Shown here: in pieces, positions 7,766 to 15,402 of the stretch
Numbering within the stretch: position 1 is the first letter of the stretch
Layout: the number at the start of each line of letters is the position of its first letter
Source: Streptomyces sp. CHD11
GTDB lineage: Bacteria > Actinomycetota > Actinomycetes > Streptomycetales > Streptomycetaceae
Assembly: GCF_018638295.1 (NCBI RefSeq)
Contig: NZ_JABTTS010000028.1
Location: forward strand, 24,988 to 88,987
Length of the DNA stretch: 64,000 nt
Direction: 5' to 3'
Notes under the pieces: generated by a model
What the model was told of the DNA's origin: nothing
Seen by the model: the letters and a program-made list of their open reading frames with translations, nothing else
Database searches by the model: none
Program-made: the position numbers and the translations under genes

Positions 7766-9898
7766 CTACTGCTCGACCCCGCGGACAAGAGCCTGTTCCA
7801 GCACGACGGGCTCGGGCTCGCGCGGGCCCTGCCATACAAAGCCGGGCCGTTCCACCACCACGCGTGCCGCCGGTCCACCCGGGGCTCGGTGCATCACCGG
7901 GTCGTAGTCCGTCTCTTCTCCGAGTGCTCCCACGTCCAGCACCCCCGCTGCTGCCGCGCGTGCCAGGATTCTGCGGTACAGAGCGTGGGCCGGCCCTGTC
8001 TCGTCGTCTTCGTGGATCGCCTGGTCCGCTACTTCGGTGAGCCCTGCGGCGAGCACGCGCAGCGTGTCGATCCTGGCCTGGCGCAACTGCGCCTGTGAGG
8101 CCCCGCGCGCGGTCTGCCGGGCCTGTCGAAGCTCGTCGTCCCGCCGCCGGAGCTGACGTGTCATCGCCTCCACGCGCTGCTCTGCCTCTTCCAGGCCTCG
8201 CTGCACGGACTCCGCCGTGGCCTCGGCGGCGCGGGCACGTGCCTCGGCCTCGGCGCGGTGCTTCTCCTCGTCCGTGATGCGGAGCCGCAACCGATTCACC
8301 GTCGCTGCCGCCTCGGCCAGCGCGTCCGAGGCGTCCCGGTGCCGCCGCTCGTGCTCGGCACGAGCCGTCTCGGCACTGCTTCGTTCCTCCTCCAGCAGGC
8401 GCTTGAGAGCCTCGATCTCGGCTTGTGAATCCCGCTCGGGCTCCTGCGCCGCTTCGGATGTCCCGTCTGAGGTGTCCTCCGTCTCCTCCTGGAGGGGTTC
8501 GTCACTCACGGTCGTGGCTTCCGCGGACCCGACGGTGCCGACGTCGCCTTCACCCTCGATGTCCGTGGACTCGGTCTCCTCCACAGAGACCGTGAGCGCT
8601 TCGGGTACGGCCTCGGCTTCCCGGCCTTCCTCGGTCCTCTCGTCGCCGTCGCCCGTACCGTCCGCCTCCGCCGCGTCGGCGGCTTCGGCCGAAGCGACGT
8701 CCTGGACTGCTCTGGCTGCTTCCCGGATCTCAGCCGGAATGCCCGGGTGGTCGGCTACGTGCTGGGCCCACTCCCGCACGGGTCGGTTCCGTTGCTCCGA
8801 CATGCGGGGATCCGCAAGCAGCGTGCAGGCCCGGAAGGCCATCTCCTCCGCAGAGTCCAGCCATGGAAGGTCGTCCTCCCTGGGCCGCTTCTTCAGTGCC
8901 GTCTTCAGGAGTCCTCCGGCCCTGGTCGAGAGAGACGTCAACCGTTCCTCTCGGTCTTGCGAATCCTCGGATTCGGAGCTGACGGACAACGCCTGCTTGA
9001 AGCGCTCCATTACCGTGCGCAGGGCGTTCCATGCGTGCTCACCGCTGAGAGCCTTGGCCGCCTTGTCCGCAGCAGGACTCGACACGGGCATCGCGACGAG
9101 AGGGACGAGCAGCGTCAGGAGTTCGAGGGAGGAGGGGATCTCCGCCGCTTTGATCGCGGGTGGGCTGGGCTCGGTGCCGGGGAGCACGATGCGGCTCCGG
9201 GCGCGTGACATCTCGATGATGTGCTCGGCGGCGATCAGGCGGATCTCTTCAGGGACGCGCTCTGGGTGGGACTTCGTCCACTGGCGCGGCCACTCGGTCA
9301 CCGGTACGCCACGCGCGTGCGCCGCGAGGAGTTCGTACGGTGACAACGCGTCGAGCCCGGCGGATACGGCGGCGGACAACGACTGCTTGGTGTCCTTCGT
9401 CTTGCGGGTGCCGCTCACCAACGCTGCGAGCGCCTCGGACGCCGACAGGTGCCTGCCTGAGCTCGCTGCCTTGCTTCCGGCCCCATCCCATCGCAAGCCG
9501 TTCTGTCCGTCTCGCTTGACATTCGGTACAGCCAGGAGCAGCCGACGTGTATGGCCCCACTGATCGGCGATACCCCCTGTATCGATGCCCAGCCCTTCGA
9601 CTTGCTTCCGCAGTGCGGTCATGGTGGTCCGCTCACCTGTTTCACGGACCAGTTCTGCCAGGATCTTCACGGGGTCGGCCTCGAACTCGCTTTGCAGTGC
9701 GGCGAGGTCGGTAGCGGCCTTGTGCCGGACGGTCCCTGGGACGAGCGTCCTCACTGACTCCGGTACAGGTAGGGGCAAGTACTCCCTTTCACCCCCCATC
9801 CATTCCACGACGACTTCCCTCTCATCCAGCGAACGAACGGTACCTACCCGGCGTACGGCATTGCCGTCGCATTGCTCAACCAAAGATCCGATTTCCAC
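7766..9898 (-). CDS. Coiled-coil protein with N-terminal SH3-like and C-terminal GrpE-like regions, 710 aa
   Basis: Three parts are visible. Residues about 10-60 (RVGTVRSLDEREVVVEW...) look like an SH3/Tudor-type beta barrel. Residues about 400-485 are an acidic, low-complexity linker rich in E, D, T and S. Residues about 490-620 are a long charged coiled coil of alternating E, A and R. The last 80 residues resemble the GrpE head: a helix, then YDPVMHRAP, then VVVERPGF and an ALVRG end, matching the DPxxHxA...RPGY...ALVxV pattern of GrpE. GrpE is the nucleotide-exchange factor of DnaK, and the Hsp70 gene follows directly downstream, so I infer a dedicated exchange factor fused to a targeting region. 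The central 90-390 helical region is unrecognised. The start is GTG at 9898, with a weak AGGG about 9 bases upstream. Confidence 0.85.
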   Translation of the reverse strand: MEIGSLVEQCDGNAVRRVGTVRSLDEREVVVEWMGGEREYLPLPVPESVRTLVPGTVRHKAATDLAALQSEFEADPVKILAELVRETGERTTMTALRKQVEGLGIDTGGIADQWGHTRRLLLAVPNVKRDGQNGLRWDGAGSKAASSGRHLSASEALAALVSGTRKTKDTKQSLSAAVSAGLDALSPYELLAAHARGVPVTEWPRQWTKSHPERVPEEIRLIAAEHIIEMSRARSRIVLPGTEPSPPAIKAAEIPSSLELLTLLVPLVAMPVSSPAADKAAKALSGEHAWNALRTVMERFKQALSVSSESEDSQDREERLTSLSTRAGGLLKTALKKRPREDDLPWLDSAEEMAFRACTLLADPRMSEQRNRPVREWAQHVADHPGIPAEIREAARAVQDVASAEAADAAEADGTGDGDERTEEGREAEAVPEALTVSVEETESTDIEGEGDVGTVGSAEATTVSDEPLQEETEDTSDGTSEAAQEPERDSQAEIEALKRLLEEERSSAETARAEHERRHRDASDALAEAAATVNRLRLRITDEEKHRAEAEARARAAEATAESVQRGLEEAEQRVEAMTRQLRRRDDELRQARQTARGASQAQLRQARIDTLRVLAAGLTEVADQAIHEDDETGPAHALYRRILARAAAAGVLDVGALGEETDYDPVMHRAPGGPAARVVVERPGFVWQGPREPEPVVLEQALVRGVEQ

Positions 9899-9961
9899 AG
9901 CGCGAAACCCTATCGGCCGGTGCGGCGGTTCCCCGGTCCGGAGCCCGATACCGCTGGTCCT

Positions 9962-10384
9962 CTACGTGCCCGCCTGCTGTGGGGACGCCACCACCACTTT
10001 GGCTGCGCCGAGTTCCGCGACAAGCGTCCCGACGGCCGCCCGCCAGGTGTGCACCTGGGCGTGACGCGGCCCCATCTCGTCGTGGTGGTACTTGCAGGCC
10101 TCGCTGAGCCGGTTCCAGAGGGCGTTGACGCGATGAGCCAGAGCCGGGCCGGCGTAGTGGCGCAGACAGAGCAGCTTCGCGCGCATGCTGATGGTGCCGA
10201 GCCCGGCTTCCTCAGCCGCGAGGGTCGCGTCGACGGCTGCTTCCAGGGCGATCCGGAGGGCGTAGGCCGCACCGCGGACACGGCCTGCCGGAGTCAGGGG
10301 ACCGCCGCCGTCAAAATTCTCGGCGAGGATGGCGTCGGCGGTCGCGAGGAGGGCGGTGACGGCACCGGTGCGGGTGGCGGGCAT
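9962..10384 (-). CDS. Helical protein of unknown function coupled to the ATPase, 140 aa
   Basis: I do not recognise this family with confidence. The protein looks all-helical. It has conserved-looking features in its C-terminal half: LCLRHYAG, then NALWNRLSEACKYHHDEMGP, then VHTWRAAVGTLV. The RLSEACKYHH segment is rich in histidine and recalls, but does not match exactly, the RxxxxH signature of HEPN nucleases. Its start codon shares one base with the stop codon of the upstream ATPase gene (TGATG at 10382-10386), so the two are probably translated together at a fixed ratio. That spacing is typical of ATPase/effector or ATPase/clamp pairs. The coiled-coil GrpE-like gene follows after 63 bp. 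Confidence 0.75.
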   Translation of the reverse strand: MPATRTGAVTALLATADAILAENFDGGGPLTPAGRVRGAAYALRIALEAAVDATLAAEEAGLGTISMRAKLLCLRHYAGPALAHRVNALWNRLSEACKYHHDEMGPRHAQVHTWRAAVGTLVAELGAAKVVVASPQQAGT

Positions 10385-12231
10385 CAGGCGTTCACCTCCG
10401 GGGTGCGGATGCGGGCGGCGAGGACCTCGACCCGCCGGACGAAGGCGACCGGGTCGTGCGGGAGGAACCCGCCGGGGTGGGCGCCCTGCTGACACTGGTG
10501 GATCAGAGTCGTGCTCTCGTTGCCGTAGAGGGCGCGGAGCCTGCTCCGGACCTCCTCGTCGGGGTGGACGAGGCCGTCGTCGAAGAGGGCGAAGGACGCG
10601 AGCGGGAGGAGCCGTTCGGTCGTGTCGATGGCGGACTGGATGTGTTCGGCGGGGAGGCCGGTGCGGTTGCGGCGGAGCCAGGCCACCTCGACGATCGCCG
10701 TGGCCAGGGCCTCGCGGCACAGGGACGGCAGGACGTGGCGCAGGGCCGTCTCGGAGCAGTTCTCCGTGCGGGCGAGGGCCATGGCGTTGTCGACGGCCTC
10801 CTTGACCGGGTCGGTTCCGCAGGTGACGTGCACCTTGGACCTCTCGTCGCGCTCCACCTTGAGCACGGTCACCGGCAGGCCCTGGCTGCGGAAGGCGTGC
10901 GGAAGCCGGGTGTCGTGGGTGAAGACGACGACCTGCCGGTCACGGCCGAGTTCGTCGAGCACCTGGGCCAGGCCGTCGACCTTCGCCGGGTCCATGGACT
11001 GCACGGGGTCGTCGATGACGACGAAGCCGAAGGGGCTGTCAGCGGTGGTGGTGCGGGGCAGGAACAGGGAGAGGGCGAGCGAGTGAAGTTCGCCCTGGCT
11101 CATGACGCCCAGGGCAGAGGCCGCCTCGGTGTCGTCGACGGTAACGTCCATGACCAGCTTACGGACGTTGGCCCGCTCGCTGCCGTGCAGGCCGACGTGG
11201 GTCAGGTCGACGCTGCTCTGCTGGCGGAGCTTCTCCCAGATCCGCAGCGTGTGGCCGGCGAAGGCGGCGACACGCAGGTCGCGGACCTCGGTGGTGAGCT
11301 TCCTGACCCAGGTGAGGGCGGCGTTGACCGCCGTCCGGCGGGGCTTGACGGCCTCCCCCTCCCGGGAGAGGTTCGTCCACTCCGCGAGCAGACTGACGAC
11401 GGCGTGCCAGCGCTCGTCCATGGCCGCCAGTTCCTCGCGCGCCGCACCGGCCACGATCGCGCACGCGTCCGTCAGCGTCACCGCCGTCTTGAGGGCGCGC
11501 TCGGCGAGTTCGGCGGGGTCGGTGATCCGCCGGCAGTCACCCCAGGCCCTCCACGGCTCGGCGAGCGCGGCCGGAGTCTCCCGCGGCGGGAGGACCAGGT
11601 CGTGCAGGGCGCGCGTCGCGGTCCGCAGACGGGCCTCTGCCTCGCGCACGGCTTCGGCTTCGCGCAGGAGGGCGGCGATTTGCGCCTCGGCACGCCCGGC
11701 CCACTCCCGGCCCAGGACCTGTTCCGTGCCGCAGACCGGGCAGGCCGTGTCGTCGGCGTGGCGGTCACTGTGGCTGAGCGCCGCCTGGAGCAGTTCGGCC
11801 CTGCTGTGGGCGTCGGCGGCCGCGGTGCCCTTCAGGGCGTCGGCGTCGGCGACGGCGATCCGCAGCGCATCGACGGCGGCGCCGACCCGGTCCAGGTCGG
11901 GGCTCTCGGTCTCGGCGGCGGCCTCCAGGCGGGCCTCCCGCAGTCGGCCCTCGTCGGCCGTGGGCGCACCGACGATCAGCGCGTCGAGCACGGCGTGGTC
12001 GGGCCCGCCCTTCTCCTCCATCGCCACAAGGGCCTTGAGCGCCCGGTCGTCGTGTCCGACCTCCTCCAGCGCCGCGTGCAGAAGCGGCTTCCTGTCCTTC
12101 GCGGCGTTGACGACGGCGTCGAGTTCCTTCTTCGCGGCCGTCAGCCGTCGCGCGGCGGCGTTGAGGTCGTCGAGGCCGAGGATCGCGGCAATGTTGTCGG
12201 TGTCGGTGGGATTGATGGGTTTCGTCTTCAC
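10384..12231 (-). CDS. SMC/Rad50-like ABC ATPase lacking a Walker A motif, 615 aa
   Basis: The C-terminal half carries the hallmarks of an ABC-type SMC/RecN/Rad50 head. These are the signature MSQGELHSLALSLF (about residue 376), Walker B plus D-loop FVVIDDPVQSMDP (about 400) and an H-loop VVVFTHDTR (about 434). The middle is coiled coil with a CPVCG pair at about 162-166, like one half of a zinc hook, though a hook normally forms across a dimer. The protein begins straight in coiled coil, and I can find no GxxxxGKS/T P-loop anywhere in this frame. Relatives start with that lobe, so the 5' end may have been lost next to the XRE gene, or another protein supplies it. The GTG at 12231 is preceded by AGGGG at short spacing; GTG at 12240 is the alternative. 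Confidence 0.8.
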   Translation of the reverse strand: MKTKPINPTDTDNIAAILGLDDLNAAARRLTAAKKELDAVVNAAKDRKPLLHAALEEVGHDDRALKALVAMEEKGGPDHAVLDALIVGAPTADEGRLREARLEAAAETESPDLDRVGAAVDALRIAVADADALKGTAAADAHSRAELLQAALSHSDRHADDTACPVCGTEQVLGREWAGRAEAQIAALLREAEAVREAEARLRTATRALHDLVLPPRETPAALAEPWRAWGDCRRITDPAELAERALKTAVTLTDACAIVAGAAREELAAMDERWHAVVSLLAEWTNLSREGEAVKPRRTAVNAALTWVRKLTTEVRDLRVAAFAGHTLRIWEKLRQQSSVDLTHVGLHGSERANVRKLVMDVTVDDTEAASALGVMSQGELHSLALSLFLPRTTTADSPFGFVVIDDPVQSMDPAKVDGLAQVLDELGRDRQVVVFTHDTRLPHAFRSQGLPVTVLKVERDERSKVHVTCGTDPVKEAVDNAMALARTENCSETALRHVLPSLCREALATAIVEVAWLRRNRTGLPAEHIQSAIDTTERLLPLASFALFDDGLVHPDEEVRSRLRALYGNESTTLIHQCQQGAHPGGFLPHDPVAFVRRVEVLAARIRTPEVNA

Positions 12232-12381
12232 GCCCCTCACGGTCCCGTCGGTCGCGTAGCGTGACCAGTGGTGACGCAGCGACAGGGGGCGGCTGTACCC
12301 GTGTTGTACGCGCGTGTCGGAGCTGTGCGGCGTGACGGCGTCCCTTGCGGGGGCGTTGAGCGAGAGAAGGCGGTGGTGGAC

Positions 12382-13335
12382 ATGGCGGAGTACGCGGGTG
12401 CGGAGGCCGGGGCCGAGACGGTCCCCGGGGAGCGTGAGAACGGCGAGGGCAACGGCGGCGGCGCGGGAGCGGCGGTCGTGAGTCTCGGGGACGGGTGGGA
12501 GAACGACGGCAGGGCCGGGCGGCGGCCGGAGGACGAGGCCGGGCGGGGTGTCGTGGTCGCGTTCGGGCAGACCATGAAGACGCTGCGGGTGCGGGAGGGG
12601 CTGGAGCGCGAGGAGTTCGGCCGGCGGCTCGGGTACTCGGCGTCCACCATCGCGTCGTTCGAGCAGGGGCGGAGGATTCCGACGCCGAGGACGATCGAGC
12701 GGGCGGATGAGGTGCTGGGGACGGGTGGGCTGCTGTGCTTGTGGAAGGAGCAGGTGGAGCGGGCTCAGTATCCGGGGTTCTTCCAGGGGATGGCGGTGTT
12801 GGAGAAGGAGTGCCTTGAGCTGCTGATGTATGACACCCATGTCGTCAACGGGCTGCTTCAGACCGAGGAGTACATGAGGGCGCTGCTCGCGATGCGGCGT
12901 CCGCCCCTGGACTCGGAAACGGTCGAGCAGCGGGTGACTGCTCGGCTGGCCCGGCAGGACATCTTCGACCGCAAGTCGGCCCCGCTGCTGAGCTTCGTAG
13001 TGAACGAGGCGGTTCTGCGTCATCGGTACGGCGGCACAGACGTGCTGCGGGGACAGCTGGAGCTCATTCTCCTCACCGGTCAGAAGCAGAACGTCGAGAT
13101 CCAGGTCATGCCGACCGAGTGCGAGGAGAACGCAGGCGTGAATGGGCCGTTCACGGTTGTCACCAGGAAGGATGGCAAGAAGTTCGTCTACGCAGAGACG
13201 CACACGACCAGCTCTCTTGAGACCGACCCGGAACAGACGGCTCTCGCAGCTGCGCGCTATGGGATTATCCGATCACAGGCTCTCAGTCCGCGAGAGTCGA
13301 CGAAGTTCATCGAAGGGTTGCTGGGAGCGCTATGA
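12382..13335 (+). CDS. XRE-family regulator with DUF5753 domain, 317 aa
   Basis: Residues about 50-110 form a lambda-repressor-type helix-turn-helix (LRVREGLEREEFGRRLGYS, then STIASFEQGRR). The C-terminal two thirds match the DUF5753 sensor region (ECLELLMYDTHVVNGLLQTEEYMRALL ... QNVEIQVMPT) found in hundreds of Streptomyces paralogues. The ATG at 12382 is used; GTG codons at 12373 and 12376 sit closer to the AGAAGG sequence at 12365-12370 and remain possible. The stop overlaps the start of the DUF397 gene (ATGA). This two-gene unit is characteristic of Streptomyces and usually behaves as a DNA-binding protein with a small antagonist partner. It is head-to-head with the ATPase operon, about 150 bp apart. 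Confidence 0.92.
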   Translation: MAEYAGAEAGAETVPGERENGEGNGGGAGAAVVSLGDGWENDGRAGRRPEDEAGRGVVVAFGQTMKTLRVREGLEREEFGRRLGYSASTIASFEQGRRIPTPRTIERADEVLGTGGLLCLWKEQVERAQYPGFFQGMAVLEKECLELLMYDTHVVNGLLQTEEYMRALLAMRRPPLDSETVEQRVTARLARQDIFDRKSAPLLSFVVNEAVLRHRYGGTDVLRGQLELILLTGQKQNVEIQVMPTECEENAGVNGPFTVVTRKDGKKFVYAETHTTSSLETDPEQTALAAARYGIIRSQALSPRESTKFIEGLLGAL

Positions 13336-13547
13336 ACAACGCTGAGTCCTCGACCATCGCCTCGGACCTCGCCTGGTTCAAGAGCAGCTACAGCGGAACC
13401 GAGGGCGGTCAGTGTGTAGAGGTCGCGGCCGGTTCGGCTGCTGTGCACGTCCGTGACTCGAAGGCTGACGCCGGTCCCGTACTCACTGTCTCCCGTGAGG
13501 CATGGGCAAGCTTCATCGAGTTGCCCTCGTCGGAACGGCGCGTCTGA
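13332..13547 (+). CDS. DUF397 small protein, 71 aa
   Basis: The sequence shows the DUF397 core: WFKSSYSGTEGGQCVEVA, then VHVRDSKAD, then the end of the fold with a tryptophan near WASFIEL. DUF397 proteins are almost always encoded next to an XRE/DUF5753 regulator and are thought to bind and counter it. The start overlaps the upstream stop by 4 bases, so expression is coupled. A perfect hairpin follows at 13559-13600. Confidence 0.92.
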   Translation: MNNAESSTIASDLAWFKSSYSGTEGGQCVEVAAGSAAVHVRDSKADAGPVLTVSREAWASFIELPSSERRV

Positions 13548-13558
13548 GGCTGGGCCGC

Positions 13559-13600
13559 AGCTGACGCATCCGGGCTCACAAGGACCCGGATGCGTCAGCT
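13559..13600. terminator. Strong bidirectional hairpin
   Basis: A perfect 16-bp stem (agctgacgcatccggg and its complement) closes a 10-base loop. It lies between the DUF397 stop at 13547 and the stop of the minus-strand EcsC-like gene at 13610, so it can terminate transcription from both sides. Confidence 0.78.
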
Positions 13601-13609
13601 GAGGGCTCT

Positions 13610-14361
13610 CTACCTGGATGCGGCGTCGTCCCCGTCGGACTGTTCGACGTAGTCCGTGACGGAGGGTTCGTCCTCTCGCGCGACCTCGACGCCCTCGACC
13701 CGCAGGGTGGGTTTCGTCATGTCCAGCCCGGCGAGGTGGTTCTTCAACTTCTTCGTCATGGGGCGGAAGGTCGCGAACGTGAGACCGCCGGAAACTACGG
13801 CGCCGACGACAGGGACCGCCTTGGAGACGGTCCTTGCGAAGGTCTGCTTCGTCATCTCCTTACCGAGGTGACCCGCGATCTTCTTCACGAGGGGGTAGAT
13901 GAAGCCCTTCGTGAGTGCCTTCTGGGGTAGTTTCTTGGCGACCTGCTTCGACATCGCCTCCGCGACCTTCCCGACAGCGGTGTTCGCCGAATGGGTGCCG
14001 AACATCACGCCGACGAAGAGTGTGAGCACTCCCTCGGTCGCGTCATCCATGTCCTCGCCGTCTCCGGAGAACAGGTCAGGCCAGCTGTAGAGGTAGGCGA
14101 GCTTCTGGGCGATGCGCAGCATGTGGCCCATGTACTGCGCCAAGTCGGCCGGGATCGTGACGGGAAGAAAAACCAGGCCGGGCAGTCCGGCAGCCGCGGA
14201 AGCGGCGCTGACCTTGGCGGTCTCGTACTTGATGGAGTCGTTGGCAGCCTTTTCCAAGATGTCGAGGGGGATGCCCGCCGCTGCCGGAGTCTCTTCGATC
14301 GCTTCTTTGATCTGCTCTTCGGAGCAATGGCGAGACAGCGCCTTCCGAAGGTACGCCTCTG
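13610..14361 (-). pseudogene. EcsC-family protein gene cut off at its 5' end
   Basis: The readable C-terminal 250 residues carry EcsC-like features: AAGLPGLVFLPVTIPADLAQYM, the helix HMLRIAQKLAYLY, a glycine/alanine-rich central part and GAVVSGGLTFATFRPM. Coding sequence continues in frame upstream of the only available start, TTG at 14257, reading EEQIKEAIEETPAAAGIPLD and, before that, SSSEAYLRKALSRHC. It then runs out at about 14361, where unrelated plus-strand coding begins. No ATG or GTG with a ribosome-binding site is present, so I treat the gene as 5'-truncated. A shorter product from TTG 14257 (215 residues) cannot be excluded. EcsC proteins are membrane-associated with a poorly defined role. 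Confidence 0.65.
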
Positions 14362-14511
14362 AACTGCTACTGGGCGCGTACCAAGGACGCCTCCGGGGAG
14401 TTCGGGGCGATCATCGCCAACGACAACCTCCAGGGCCAGGGCCGGGTGACGGTCAACAAGGGCGAGTACTTCGAGACCAACGGCTGCCAGGAGTGGACCA
14501 GGACCGGCTGA
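14362..14511 (+). pseudogene. C-terminal remnant of a secreted-protein gene
   Basis: These 49 codons before TGA at 14509-14511 read NCYWARTKDASGEFGAII..., then VTVNKGEYFETNGCQEW. The CYWARxxDxSGE ... GxxxxF(E)TxGCxxW pattern is the end of a common family of small secreted or lipoprotein-type Streptomyces proteins, in which the two cysteines form a disulfide. The signal peptide and middle are absent: upstream of 14362 the same frame lies inside the minus-strand EcsC-like gene. The fragment has no start codon or ribosome-binding site. Confidence 0.6.
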
Positions 14512-14560
14512 CCGGCCGCCGCGATACGCCGCCGCGCTCGTGGGGGGGCGCGGCGGCCAT

Positions 14561-14597
14561 GGGGCGGGCGGTCCGTCGAGAACGGACCGCCCGCCCC
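14561..14597 (+). terminator. Hairpin after the truncated secreted-protein gene
   Basis: A perfect 15-bp GC-rich stem (ggggcgggcggtccg and complement) closes a 7-base loop, followed by a pyrimidine-rich tract. It lies 50 bp after the stop at 14511 and 48 bp before the next start, so it probably ended the now-truncated gene. Confidence 0.65.
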
Positions 14598-14644
14598 TCC
14601 CTTTCCCTACCGCCATCCGCCCCCGCTCGAAAGGAAGTCCCGCA

Positions 14645-15253
14645 ATGTCCGTCCCGGAGCAGCCCCCGCACACCCCTCCCCCGCACATGCCTCCCGAGAT
14701 TCCCGGGGTGGCGACCGAGGAGCCGGGGTCCGCGGCCGTCTCCGCTTCCCGCTGGTCGCGGCTGTCGCGCGGCGCGGTCCTCGCGATCGGTGCTGGTCTC
14801 GGCGCCGCCGTGGTGGGGACGTGCTGGGCGGGGATGTCGCTGGTCGGTGGTAGCAAGACCGACGCAGCCGCAGCCGGTGCGTCCGCTTCCCCCTCCGTGA
14901 GCGCCGAGCAGGCAGAGGACGTGGAGGGGCCGTTCAGTACCGACGGGACGCTCACCGTCGCGGGGATCGGCGCGGGTCTGGACCCCGAGGAGCTGTGCTC
15001 CAGGACGGGCGGCTACTCCGACATCGACTTCGGCACCCAGGTCAATGTCACCGATGTCGGCGGCACCCTCGTCGCCGTGGGGAGCCTGGGACTCGGCCAT
15101 AAGACGGAACGGGGCTGTGAGTTCCCGTTCACGGTCGACGACGTCACGCCGGGCTCGAAGTTCTACACGGTCGAAGTCTCCCACCGGGGCGGACTCACCC
15201 AGACCGAGGAGGAACTGCGCGCGGGTGGCCTCACGTTCACCCTCGGCGACTGA
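14645..15253 (+). CDS. Membrane-anchored hypothetical protein, 202 aa
   Basis: The N-terminal 40 residues are proline-rich (EQPPHTPPPHMPPEIPG). One membrane segment follows (about 47-68, GAVLAIGAGLGAAVVGTCWAGM), then a serine/alanine linker, then an extracytoplasmic domain of about 110 residues with two cysteines (ELCSRTGGY and ERGCEFPF). The type II topology suggests a surface-exposed soluble domain. The ATG at 14645 has AAAGGAAG at suitable spacing. Such genes often stand next to small secreted CYWAR-type proteins in Streptomyces, consistent with the remnant upstream. Function unknown. Confidence 0.8.
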   Translation: MSVPEQPPHTPPPHMPPEIPGVATEEPGSAAVSASRWSRLSRGAVLAIGAGLGAAVVGTCWAGMSLVGGSKTDAAAAGASASPSVSAEQAEDVEGPFSTDGTLTVAGIGAGLDPEELCSRTGGYSDIDFGTQVNVTDVGGTLVAVGSLGLGHKTERGCEFPFTVDDVTPGSKFYTVEVSHRGGLTQTEEELRAGGLTFTLGD

Positions 15254-15402
15254 ACGGCCAAACGATGCAGGGCAACTGCTCAGTATCTTCCCTGCGCATG
15301 CCCACTTCTTTCGGAACTTCTCACTGAACGATTCAACTCACCCACGTGTCGGCCGGTAGGGAACCGTGGTCCCCACGATCACAGTTGAAAAGGAGAACCT
15401 CA

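Noticed and set aside
2368..12231. Identifying the cluster as DISARM, Zorya, Druantia or BREX
   Set aside because: Only the SNF2 helicase recalls those systems. No DNA methylase, DUF1998 protein, PLD nuclease, MotAB-like ZorAB, PglZ or BrxL-type gene is present.
10384..13203. A 939-residue minus-strand frame extending the ATPase upstream to 13203
   Set aside because: The extra 320 residues are proline/histidine/leucine-rich and lie exactly antisense to the clear XRE regulator gene; they contain no Walker A or other ATPase motif.
13610..14257. Calling the minus-strand EcsC-like gene intact from TTG 14257
   Set aside because: Clear coding sequence continues in frame upstream of that TTG and there is no ribosome-binding site; a 5' truncation explains the data better.
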